From contig JAJQDI010000002.1 of assembly GCA_021202275.1 (NCBI GenBank), forward strand, positions 1 to 64,000: a stretch of 64,000 nt of DNA, given 5' to 3'. Position numbers and translations under genes: made by a program. This DNA is from Bacteroides sp. GTDB lineage: Bacteria > Bacteroidota > Bacteroidia > Bacteroidales > Bacteroidaceae. The notes beneath the pieces were generated by a model. That model did not search any database. It saw only the letters and a list, made by a program, of their open reading frames with translations, and had not been told where the DNA came from. Below, one piece after another: positions 1 to 8,298 of the stretch. Position 1 is the first letter of the stretch, and each line of letters opens with the position of its first letter.

Positions 1-54
1 ACCGGGGACACAAGGATTTTCAGTCCTTTGCTCTACCAACTGAGCTATGGCACC
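1..54 (-). tRNA. tRNA-Phe (GAA), 3' end cut by window edge
   Basis: Read on the minus strand, the sequence begins GGTGCCATAGCTCAGTTGG, which is an acceptor arm followed by a D arm. The anticodon stem AAGGA/TCCTT encloses the loop CTGAAAA, giving anticodon GAA (Phe). The T arm and 3' acceptor strand lie outside the window. It is divergent from the tRNA-Pro gene, with about 130 bp between them. Confidence 0.93.
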
Positions 55-75
55 AATCATTCTGTTTTGCGGTTG

Positions 76-106
76 CAAAGATAAGTATATTTTTTAATAC
101 CGCAAC
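76..106 (-). promoter_or_regulatory. Promoter of tRNA-Phe
   Basis: On the minus strand TATCTTTG (plus 76-83) matches the Bacteroides -7 element TAnnTTTG. GTTG lies 19 bases upstream, close to the -33 consensus TTTG. The -7 element is about 22 bp from the tRNA 5' end. Confidence 0.6.
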
Positions 107-141
107 AGACGACAGAAAAAACAGAATATTTAGCAAAAATA

Positions 142-172
142 TTTGCTGAAAATAAAATTCACTGTATCTTTG
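142..172 (+). promoter_or_regulatory. Promoter of tRNA-Pro
   Basis: TTTG at 142-145, a 19-base spacer and TATCTTTG at 165-172 match the Bacteroides sigma consensus exactly. The tRNA starts 14 bp after the -7 box. Confidence 0.75.
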
Positions 173-185
173 CAACCGCAATGAT

Positions 186-258
186 CGGAATGTAGCGCAG
201 TTGGTAGCGCACTACGTTCGGGACGTAGGGGTCGGGCGTTCGAGTCGCCTCATTCCGA
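186..258 (+). tRNA. tRNA-Pro (CGG)
   Basis: A 73-nt cloverleaf: acceptor CGGAATG pairs with CATTCCG, discriminator A. The D arm is GCGCAGTTGGTAGCGC. The anticodon stem CTACG/CGTAG encloses TTCGGGA, so the anticodon is CGG (Pro). The T arm has GTTCGAGTC. CCA is not encoded. A strong promoter precedes it and an intrinsic terminator follows. Confidence 0.95.
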
Positions 259-266
259 CAGATCTG

Positions 267-304
267 CCGCAATCTCAGCAAGTTCTGTGATTGCGGTTTT
301 TTTA
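267..304 (+). terminator. Intrinsic terminator of tRNA-Pro
   Basis: The stem CCGCAATC/GATTGCGG (267-274 with 289-296) is followed at once by a run of seven T. Confidence 0.85.
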
Positions 305-309
305 TTATA

Positions 310-337
310 TATCCATCCGATTCGCATCGGATGGATA
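310..337. repeat. Perfect 12-bp hairpin
   Basis: TATCCATCCGAT pairs perfectly with ATCGGATGGATA across the 4-nt loop TCGC. No T run follows on either strand, so it is not a simple terminator. From here to 810 I see no convincing gene; ORFs 384-884 and 659-952 look accidental. Confidence 0.6.
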
Positions 338-501
338 GTGGAGATCCCTGTACGAACACGGAAGACTTTTTCTTCCATCTACCGTGTATGCTACGGCATT
401 ATCTGTATTACAAACAGTAAATAAACTGTTGTCGGATTACCAGGGCAGATCACAACTGTCCAAGAGTCGCGCCCCATACTGCCATCGCTTTGCCACTAAT
501 T

Positions 502-539
502 TGCCACAGGGTTGGCAAAGTTTTGCCAACCCTGTGGCA
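502..539. repeat. Perfect ~18-bp palindrome in the 359-810 gap
   Basis: TGCCACAGGGTTGGCAAA (502-519) and its exact reverse complement (522-539) are separated by two bases. There is no T tract on either side. The arms could form a cruciform or a REP-like RNA hairpin. The rest of the gap shows no feature I can support. Confidence 0.6.
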
Positions 540-810
540 CAATGGATTAGAAGATCTGTCCAAACAGTGATCCTCCGACCTTTTTACCTATCCCTCCAAT
601 CTCCGGAAAGAAGAGATCAGACTTCTATGAAACACATCCCAGACGTTTTTCCGCCCGGATGGAGAAAACAGTTCCCGACTCCTATCAGAAAGTATGTTTT
701 TTCAGGCAAAAGAGATACACGACAGAAGATCTTCAGGCTTTTACGTGGATCCGATCCTGTTTCATTGTCTACCCTGATCCCTCTTTACCCACAAAAAACG
801 TATACCTGCT

Positions 811-3800
811 TCACCGTTGCAAAGTCACTCCCATCAATCCGATCACCACATCGTTGGAGAGAGTTTCCAGGATCAGATGGCTGAGTTCCTTTTCCGGATC
901 CAACGACATCTCCAATAAGACTCCGGCTCCCCCGTCAATAGCCCTTCCATAGACACCTGTGATATTCAGTTCCTGTTCGAGATCGTTGCTGACCAAGCCA
1001 CTTTTCAGATGTACCCGGTACGGCCGTGGACGGCGCAATGAGAACGCCTGATCATCTACAAAGAAATCCTGCTCGATCGGGCACCAGTTGTCCGGATTGA
1101 TCAGTTGCAACGTCTCTGCGGAACCGTCGGTATAGTACACTCTCACCACGCCGTTAACCAGGTGACATTGCATATGATTGGTACTGCCTGCCATCATCAG
1201 GTAGGCGCGCGAAGCTCTGCCGGAGAGAGCCATACGGACGCTATCCGGATAATTGTCCCACAAAGAGGTAAATACAATATTATCTCCTTCGGCAGGCGAG
1301 AAGAAGTCGACTCCTAGTCCGGTCTGAAAAATTCCCCGGGCGATCTGTGCCCGGAGACCGCTATCGTCTATCTCCGCCATCGTTTGGGGATGACACCATT
1401 CTCCTATTCCCTGTACAGGCAACTGAAGGGTGGTATAGGGCGAACGCGGGGTCAGGTATGTATTCCGGAAAATGTCTGTGACCGAAGCATTGAAATGCGG
1501 AGCTATACTCACAGGTTCACAGGCAGCAGATTGTACCCGACTGAAATCTGCTGTATGCTCCTGCTCCGGTTCGCGTATCTCTACCGGCACAGGCAGCCAC
1601 CACAGCATGTCGTCCTGCTTCACCTGAACAAAAAAGATACGGTGTCCGGGAATCCCGCCCACACGGCCGGATATCTGCGCAGATTGCGGCAGTATCTCCT
1701 GCTCCGTCCATACCTGTTGTGGATCATAAACCTGCTGTATCTCTACATCCGCCAGACTGACCCGCAGGGATTCACCTCGCATATAGACATATTCCATCCT
1801 TTGCGGGAGCGGATCACCTGTCCACTCCAATATGAAGGAAGCAGTCTTTTCCGGAGGAAGCAATACTTCCAGACGTACCATAGGTTCACCGATCGCATCA
1901 GGGAGTTGCTGCCAGGCGAGATAATTGCCCGGACAGGTGATGGCGGCCAGCTTGCTTTTTCTCGCGGGAACCTCCAGCACTACCCTCTGCACAGTGGGTA
2001 GCTGATGAGTAAGGGTATAGTTTTCAGTTATCTGTGCATGTTCCTTCTGCCTGCTGTACGTAAAAGAGACATCCGGAGTTTCCAGCTCCGCGAAAGGCCA
2101 GGAGTCCGGGAAGCCGGGACGTACCACCAGTGTTTCGTTGAGCGCATCGGGCAGAATGCCAAACAATCCCTGGATAAACACCCGCGAAGCCACTCCGATG
2201 GGATCACCAAAGTCGCGGTAGCACTCTCCCCGGGCAGCATCGTAGAAACTGATCTGTCCGAAGTTGCCGGGGCTGCCTCCCAGGTACATCCCATCCAAGA
2301 CGGAACTTTTGAGCAGGTGAAATCCCTCTTCCCTGCGTCCGGCCTGGAAATAGGCAAGAGCCGTGTGCATCACCTCGGCAAAAGCTACATTGTTCACACT
2401 CCAGGCATAGGGCAGCCAGTTGGTCGTAGAGAGGGTGGTATACCTCCCATCAGGGAGTCCTGCCGCGCGTACGGGAATGTGGGGAATTTCCGTATCCACA
2501 TACCGGGTGGCCTGCCAGGCCTGGAAAGGATCGGCCGTTTCTCCGTCTATCGCATGATAGATAGTCCATAGACCGGCATTCGGGTGCAGACGTTGATGTC
2601 CCATGAAATCCTGGTACTCTGCCCAGTGTCCCCGGTCGGACATCCAGAGACGATCGTTCAGGGCTTTCCGGATCTTTTCCGCTTCGCGGCGGTAGGGTTC
2701 CGGATCTTCACCGATCTTTCCGGCGATCAGCGCGGCCATTTTGTGGGCACGGTAGTTGTAAGCGGTAGAGTGGGTCACCGCTCCGCTGTTGTAATAAAGT
2801 GCGTCACTGGCCCAGATACAGACGTAAGCATCATACAGCCCGTCATCATCGGGATCGTAATTGCGTTTTTCCCACTCCAGATGCCGGGTGATCACCGGCC
2901 ACATCTGCCGGGCATATTCCAGATCGCCCGTCCAGTTGAGATGCCACAGGAGTTCGTCGATGTAGCACAGATTCATATCGTAGTGATGCATCTGGTCGTT
3001 GCGATAGGGGTTGCGGCAGATGTATCCGTTGCTGTATTGGGGAGTACCCCATCGTTTTTCCGAACGGGCCAGGTTTATCTCCGGGTCCTGTGCCGGGTGA
3101 GAAATAGTCTGTGGCACTTCGGTCACCTGACTGGCGGCGTAGGCATTGAAATGCTTCCGGGCACGGTCGTGCCATCCCAGCGCATCTCCCGTATAGGCCG
3201 CGCGCCAGCCACTGAGCGGCATACGCCAACCCACCGCACCGTGTAGCCAGACCTGACCGTCCCAGATACCATCGGCAGCTACGGCCAAGGCTCCACCCAG
3301 TGGATTGAACCAGGGATCAGGTGTATGGAAACGGATCCGTGCAGCAAGCGCGCGACGGCTCTCTTCGGCCCGGGAAAATTCATCTGCCAGTGAAAGGGTG
3401 CGGATCGCGGGATCTACCGACAGAGCCAGGTACTGGGTTCCGCTGAGCAGTACGGTCCCATAAAGTACAGGCCAATCATCGGTTCCGAGCCGGGAACCTT
3501 CGGGGAAGGAGCCGTATAACATACGTTCTCCTGTTCCGGAATGCTGTCCGAAACGCAGGGAAAATGTATTTCCGGACAAGGTATACTCGTTGCCCTGACA
3601 GTATTCGGGTTTCAGGTCGAAACTGTCCGGCGGATCTACTCCCATATCTCCCTCCCGGCTGAAGCGTTTGTCTGAAGCTCCGCCGAATCTCCAGGTCAGC
3701 CGGGCATGTTCCGGCACATGTTCCGAACGGATCTGCCAGATGCCCCCGTCCTTGTCGGCCAGTGCCAGCGCGGTAAGGATCAGCCGGCCTCCCTGCAACA

Positions 3801-4176
3801 AGGGATCTTCTATGGTATAGACGCGGCTGCCCGCCCGGTAGCGGCTCTCTATCCGGGAAGCCTCATTCAATGCGATGGAGTCCTTGCCACACACCAGCCC
3901 GAAAGAGAGATTCCCTCCCATACGAGGCAGGTACAGGGCAAACTCCGGCACATCACCGGTCTCTACCCGGGAAGCGTCATGGCTTCCGTACAGGGCACGG
4001 TTGAATTTGCGGTCGCCATTGACAATCACGAAGTCTTCTCCATCGGGAGTATAGCACAGCGTACGTCCGGCTCCCCGCTGGTTGTCGTTGAGAGAGGACA
4101 GCGGCTGTGCCTGTACCCCGGAGAAAAGAGCGGCACTGAAAAGTGCCGCCAGGGAAAAGGATATGTATCGGATCAT
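811..4176 (-). CDS. Large exported DUF4450-like glycosidase-type protein
   Basis: A 1121-aa exported protein. A signal peptide (about residues 1-23, ending GVQAQ) is followed by a beta-rich N-terminal part. The middle (about 290-680) looks like an (alpha/alpha)6 glycosidase barrel, with aromatic-rich helices such as HHYDMNLCYIDELLWHL and an Asp-rich segment DPDDDGLYDAY. The C-terminal ~400 residues are again beta-rich. I associate this architecture with Bacteroidetes DUF4450 proteins found in pectin loci. It ends in TGA and starts 19 bp after the stop of the six-hairpin lipoprotein gene, so the two are probably co-transcribed. Substrate and catalytic residues are not assigned; an RG side-chain activity is inferred only from context. 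Confidence 0.6.
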   Translation of the reverse strand: MIRYISFSLAALFSAALFSGVQAQPLSSLNDNQRGAGRTLCYTPDGEDFVIVNGDRKFNRALYGSHDASRVETGDVPEFALYLPRMGGNLSFGLVCGKDSIALNEASRIESRYRAGSRVYTIEDPLLQGGRLILTALALADKDGGIWQIRSEHVPEHARLTWRFGGASDKRFSREGDMGVDPPDSFDLKPEYCQGNEYTLSGNTFSLRFGQHSGTGERMLYGSFPEGSRLGTDDWPVLYGTVLLSGTQYLALSVDPAIRTLSLADEFSRAEESRRALAARIRFHTPDPWFNPLGGALAVAADGIWDGQVWLHGAVGWRMPLSGWRAAYTGDALGWHDRARKHFNAYAASQVTEVPQTISHPAQDPEINLARSEKRWGTPQYSNGYICRNPYRNDQMHHYDMNLCYIDELLWHLNWTGDLEYARQMWPVITRHLEWEKRNYDPDDDGLYDAYVCIWASDALYYNSGAVTHSTAYNYRAHKMAALIAGKIGEDPEPYRREAEKIRKALNDRLWMSDRGHWAEYQDFMGHQRLHPNAGLWTIYHAIDGETADPFQAWQATRYVDTEIPHIPVRAAGLPDGRYTTLSTTNWLPYAWSVNNVAFAEVMHTALAYFQAGRREEGFHLLKSSVLDGMYLGGSPGNFGQISFYDAARGECYRDFGDPIGVASRVFIQGLFGILPDALNETLVVRPGFPDSWPFAELETPDVSFTYSRQKEHAQITENYTLTHQLPTVQRVVLEVPARKSKLAAITCPGNYLAWQQLPDAIGEPMVRLEVLLPPEKTASFILEWTGDPLPQRMEYVYMRGESLRVSLADVEIQQVYDPQQVWTEQEILPQSAQISGRVGGIPGHRIFFVQVKQDDMLWWLPVPVEIREPEQEHTADFSRVQSAACEPVSIAPHFNASVTDIFRNTYLTPRSPYTTLQLPVQGIGEWCHPQTMAEIDDSGLRAQIARGIFQTGLGVDFFSPAEGDNIVFTSLWDNYPDSVRMALSGRASRAYLMMAGSTNHMQCHLVNGVVRVYYTDGSAETLQLINPDNWCPIEQDFFVDDQAFSLRRPRPYRVHLKSGLVSNDLEQELNITGVYGRAIDGGAGVLLEMSLDPEKELSHLILETLSNDVVIGLMGVTLQR

Positions 4177-4195
4177 ATGTTTCGCTATCCGGAGG

Positions 4196-6304
4196 TTAAG
4201 GCATCGGGTTCAGTCCTTCCCAGCGTACATTCCATGTACCGTCTTTCGGGAATCCGGGATTTTCTGTCTGGCAACCGTCCCAACCGGCACACATCATAGC
4301 TACCGCGGTCAGCAGGCCACCGTTGCCCGGCAGGTAAAGACGCAGACGACCGTCCTGGTAGTTATGTCCGCTCACCAGATAGGTATTGGTACGCTTGTCC
4401 ATCAACAGAGCACCGACTGCCTTTTCCGGCTCACCCAAACGGGCGGCATTCATAGCGGTCATCGGATAGTCCCAGCCCCAGGTCTTGCCCCAGTTCCAGT
4501 TGTCCCATATCCAGTGGAGAGTATTAGTCATATAATCCTGACGGATCAGTTTGCATATCGGCAGGATGCCCACGGCACCCAGTACCGCCATGTGATCGGA
4601 GGTATAACGTATATCCTTGTACGTATCTACCGCTGTTTCTGCCGCCAGATACAGTCCGTCTTCGTTGTAGGCCAGCGGAGAGAGTTTGTCTATCATTTCG
4701 TCCCATTGCAGGTTGCGCTGCTCCCCGGCACGTTCGCGCCATTTCTGGGCGGTCTCCATGGCAAAGTGCCAGTAAGAGAGTTCGAAAGGCGGGTTCACGG
4801 TCTCAGCCGCACGCAGGGTTTCCTGCGCAGGGATGGCTCCTTTCAATACAAAACGCCCTTCGAGTTCGTCGTAGGTAGCGAAGGAGTACATAAACTTCGC
4901 TGTCTCCTGGATCAGGGGATTGTATTTCCGGATCACCTCTTCGCCGGGATTGGCCCGGTAAATCAATTCTGCCAGATAGATCAGGTGAGGCTGTTGCCAG
5001 ATCAGGAAGCTACCCACCTTGGAAGGTGCTTCCATACCGCTGGGATCGGTCATTTTCATCCAGCGGATCCCTTCGAATCCCTGCCGGGAGGCGATCTCCC
5101 GCGCAATGGGTTCTACGGTTTCGTACCAACCCAGGGTACGGTCGAGCAGATGGGCACGGTTCCACAAAGCGAATTGTGCCTGGTGCCACCAGATCATCTC
5201 GAGGTGGAATTTGCCAAACCAGGAATTATAGGTCAGCCCTGTCTCCTGCGGTGGGGTATCTCCGGCACATTGGATAGCCAATAGATACTGGCTGAGCACG
5301 ACCCGGCGTTCCAGTTCGGCCGCGCGCGGATCGGTACACCCGGAAAAATCGACCGCGGCTCCGTCTTTCCAGAAAGTGGACCAGTGATGGGCAGATGCTG
5401 CAAAAGTCTCTTCGGTGGAAGTAATCGCTGCCGGCGGAGCGTCCGGGGTGAACGCACAGGTGAAATCCAACTCATTGCCCGAGGGTGTCAATACAAAATA
5501 ATTCTTTTCTTTCTCTGCCAGTCGGGCATCTCCCTCCCAACGAAGGGTTACATAATAGGTGGTTTCATCGAGCTGACGTTTCAGTATGGCAGACTGTCCT
5601 TCCTGGCTTACTAAGGTAGTCGTGTGTTTATCGTTGGCATTCCAGTCGCAGGCATCGTCGCAATGTCCTCCGGTCGGATAGGCAAAACGCAGTTTAATGG
5701 CCGGTGGCACGTCGGCGCGCAAACGGGAAGCGATCAGATCTGTCGCGGGATGACACATAGTCTCTACCTGATACGAATGGCCTTCCCGCTGAAAACGGCT
5801 TCGGATCACTCCTTCCCAGAGGTCCAGCTGCTGATCGATATCCGTGAGTGCGGAAGGATCAGGAGCTCCGGAAAATTCCAGCCCGACAATGCCGAGGTGC
5901 AGACGATGCGGGTTGACCCGGTACCAGTCGGCAGCGGCCTGCGGGCGTCCCGGTTCGTTGAACTGTACGGCATAGGGTTCCAGCTTGCCGCGACCGAAAT
6001 CATAATCTTTCAGGGTCTCTTCGTGACGGTAGTTCTGCGGATTGGCAAAATTGTGCCAGCCCCATTGGCTCTGTGTACCCAGAGGCACACCCAGGGAATA
6101 ACGTTCGGGGAAAGTCTGAAGACCGGTGGCATCTACGGTCATGGCAAAACGTCCGTTCCCTACGGAAAGGGAAGCCAGGGAGTCAACTGCCGTGACGCGC
6201 GGATTGTTCCGGTGGACAAGGGCTTCGCGATCGATCGGCGCGCGGTCGTTGCCGCTACATGCGACTAACGCAAATGCCCATAGGGAGTAGATGATCTTCT
6301 TCAT
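4196..6304 (-). CDS. Six-hairpin glycosidase-like lipoprotein
   Basis: A 702-aa lipoprotein: short hydrophobic leader with lipobox LVAC and acylated Cys16. The N-terminal ~270 residues look like a beta-sandwich (IVGLEFSGAP, VTLRWEG). The remainder looks like an (alpha/alpha)6 barrel, with KFHLEMIWWHQAQFALWNR resembling the H-x-E region of GH65/GH95-type enzymes, and a Trp-rich WIWDNWNWGKTWGWDYP segment. It lacks an assignment I could defend to one GH family. It is upstream of and closely spaced with the DUF4450-like gene. A role in trimming pectic oligosaccharides at the cell surface or periplasm is inferred from its neighbours. Confidence 0.6.
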   Translation of the reverse strand: MKKIIYSLWAFALVACSGNDRAPIDREALVHRNNPRVTAVDSLASLSVGNGRFAMTVDATGLQTFPERYSLGVPLGTQSQWGWHNFANPQNYRHEETLKDYDFGRGKLEPYAVQFNEPGRPQAAADWYRVNPHRLHLGIVGLEFSGAPDPSALTDIDQQLDLWEGVIRSRFQREGHSYQVETMCHPATDLIASRLRADVPPAIKLRFAYPTGGHCDDACDWNANDKHTTTLVSQEGQSAILKRQLDETTYYVTLRWEGDARLAEKEKNYFVLTPSGNELDFTCAFTPDAPPAAITSTEETFAASAHHWSTFWKDGAAVDFSGCTDPRAAELERRVVLSQYLLAIQCAGDTPPQETGLTYNSWFGKFHLEMIWWHQAQFALWNRAHLLDRTLGWYETVEPIAREIASRQGFEGIRWMKMTDPSGMEAPSKVGSFLIWQQPHLIYLAELIYRANPGEEVIRKYNPLIQETAKFMYSFATYDELEGRFVLKGAIPAQETLRAAETVNPPFELSYWHFAMETAQKWRERAGEQRNLQWDEMIDKLSPLAYNEDGLYLAAETAVDTYKDIRYTSDHMAVLGAVGILPICKLIRQDYMTNTLHWIWDNWNWGKTWGWDYPMTAMNAARLGEPEKAVGALLMDKRTNTYLVSGHNYQDGRLRLYLPGNGGLLTAVAMMCAGWDGCQTENPGFPKDGTWNVRWEGLNPMP

Positions 6305-6517
6305 GGTGGTTCGTGTATGATGTAATTCGGTTATTAAGAATCTGTTTGAAGGCCCTGATCCTGTTTTCTTATAAACTCTTTCCGACGATTTTTTCTTTTG
6401 GCTCTCCTCACATAGGAGTTCCTATGCTCCTCCAATCAGAGAAAAAATCCTCCTGAAATAGCCATAACACATTTCGACAGGAAAATTCAATCTGGCTCAG
6501 CAGATGAATTGATGGTA

Positions 6518-6525
6518 CAAAGATA
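6518..6525 (-). promoter_or_regulatory. Candidate -7 element for the lipoprotein/DUF4450 pair
   Basis: The minus strand reads TATCTTTG, matching TAnnTTTG. It lies about 210 bp upstream of the start codon, so the leader would be long. Confidence 0.35.
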
Positions 6526-6573
6526 AGTGATAGCGAGCAGGTTCCCTCTGTTTGGAATGGCATAAATCCTGTG

Positions 6574-7887
6574 TTATTTGTCCGCGACCAGAGAATGGAT
6601 ATACATCTCTATGTTGGTATAAAAAGGATGCAGGGAGCATACGGAAGCATCGGAAGGATCGTTGGGATCCAGTCCGTTTGCCAGTTCCCAGGCGTCGGGT
6701 ATGCCGTCGCCATCGCTATCTGGCAATGGCGTACCGCTACGAAGCAACGGCCACCCTCCTACATCGGAAGGGGTATTGATGATACCCCTATCTCCCGCAC
6801 CGGCTGTACCCCGGCGCACTTCTTCTATCACTTTCGCATCGTAGCTATCCTGTCGCAGACTGCAACCTACCCCGGCCAATACGCTTTCATAGGCTTCCTG
6901 TGCCGACTCTTCCGGAATGGGTTCATAAGCAAAAGGCTCTTCTACCCTACCGGCCAGCGGATCCTTTCCACCTACAGCGGACCAGTTGTCGCGACAGGCC
7001 TCTTCATCCCCCTCCATCACATTTCCGGAAAGATAGTACTTTCCGGTCCCATCTTCCGCTACATCCAGCAAACGGGTATGTTTCGAAGCAGGGCCGGGCT
7101 TATAGTAGTTATTGACCATATTGATCTCTCCATAACGTCCTCCTCCGTAGGCTGTTTTAAAATCCCAGTTATAGACTACATTGTTGCGATAATCGACCAT
7201 TTTTGTTTGCTCTACCGAAGAAAAACGGGGATTCCTACTGGCATGGTGAGCCAATAAATTATGATGGAATGTAGCTTTGTATCCTCCCCAGATGCCTCCG
7301 AAGCCGTGACTTCCTTTGGTATACAGGGATTGATTGAGACTGTGTGAAACCAGACACCATTGCACGGTCAGATTCTCTGTTTTATAAATGGACAGACATT
7401 CATCAATGGACCAGCTGGCAGAGAGATGGTCGAGGATCACGTTTTTCTGCTCGTACCGCCCTCCGCCTATCGCATCGCTATCCAACTGGTATCTATCTCC
7501 CAGCCGGGAACGCAAATAACGGATAATGACTTCGCTGGCATTCACGACCAACGGATAATCTTTCAGGCAGATGCCTTCTCCCGGAGCTGTCTGTCCGGCA
7601 ATCGTGATACTGTCGTTATCGATGCGTAAGGTAGATTGTAATTCGATCGTACCATCTACATCAAAGACCACGATGCGGGGTCCGGTCTGCTCTACCGCAT
7701 CCCGCAGGCTGCCGGGCCCGGAGTCGTTCAGATTGGTCACTTTGATCACCCGGCCTCCACGCCCTCCGACGGTATATTTTCCATACCCTTCGGCACCGGG
7801 GAAAGCAATGGGAATTACAGGAGATTCCTGCCGGCAAGAGGCCAGTAGCAGAAAGAGAGTAAACAGGAATAATAGTTTTCTTTTCAT
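6574..7887 (-). CDS. Pectate lyase (PL1-like) lipoprotein
   Basis: A 437-aa lipoprotein (lipobox LASC, Cys18). It has the N-terminal motif AFPGAEGYGKYTVGGRGG and NDSGPGSLRDAV typical of Bacteroidetes polysaccharide lyase family 1. A right-handed beta-helix follows, with repeated V-I-x-x-N/D strands (NVILDHLSASWSIDECLS, VDYRNNVVYNW). The C-terminal DSDGDGIPDAWELANGLDPNDP is a calcium-binding thrombospondin-3/EF-like segment. It would cleave homogalacturonan or pectate by beta-elimination. The gene stands alone, with more than 250 bp on each side. No frame disruption is seen. Confidence 0.87.
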   Translation of the reverse strand: MKRKLLFLFTLFLLLASCRQESPVIPIAFPGAEGYGKYTVGGRGGRVIKVTNLNDSGPGSLRDAVEQTGPRIVVFDVDGTIELQSTLRIDNDSITIAGQTAPGEGICLKDYPLVVNASEVIIRYLRSRLGDRYQLDSDAIGGGRYEQKNVILDHLSASWSIDECLSIYKTENLTVQWCLVSHSLNQSLYTKGSHGFGGIWGGYKATFHHNLLAHHASRNPRFSSVEQTKMVDYRNNVVYNWDFKTAYGGGRYGEINMVNNYYKPGPASKHTRLLDVAEDGTGKYYLSGNVMEGDEEACRDNWSAVGGKDPLAGRVEEPFAYEPIPEESAQEAYESVLAGVGCSLRQDSYDAKVIEEVRRGTAGAGDRGIINTPSDVGGWPLLRSGTPLPDSDGDGIPDAWELANGLDPNDPSDASVCSLHPFYTNIEMYIHSLVADK

Positions 7888-7980
7888 GGTTTATGTGATT
7901 GGTGGTTTTGTGTTTATAAGTTACCGGATCCGGGAGTAAAATCTTTGCTGAACATCCTTTTTATATGTACCGTTGCCCCC

Positions 7981-8222
7981 TGTAGAGACGCATACTTGCA
8001 TCTACACGATATATGTCCCATACAGGTAATCGTCATTTTACATATCTTCCCTCATCCATAATATACAATTTTCCATCCGGCACGCTGAGACGCAACTATG
8101 CGTCTCGTATGTTTTTATATAAAATGTTACGCATAGAAATAACATATTCTTTCTGTAATTTCAATCGTACATCGTAATTAGCTTCGCTGACCGTTGGCTC
8201 GTCAAATCGTAAATCTCTTCCT
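7981..8222. repeat. Dispersed palindromic/MITE-like element, copy 1
   Basis: Contains the degenerate palindrome TGTAGAGACGCATACTTGCATCTACA (7981-8006) and GAGACGCA-acta-TGCGTCTC (8087-8106). These are followed by the tail TTTCAATCGTACATCGTAA and a second CGTAAATC. It shares the stretch around 8105-8180 with copy 8 at 58313-58398. It fills most of the 411-bp gap between GH2 and PL1; I see no gene there. Confidence 0.6.
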
Positions 8223-8298
8223 GTCTTTATAGGAAATATCTGTTTTTACAGACCCTTAACAGAGGAGCATGTCGTTGATGTACTCCCCTCCTGATTAT

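Noticed and set aside
384-884. 166-aa ORF in the intergenic region after tRNA-Pro
   Set aside because: It runs through a perfect palindrome and into the 3' end of the DUF4450-like gene, with no recognisable motif or promoter.
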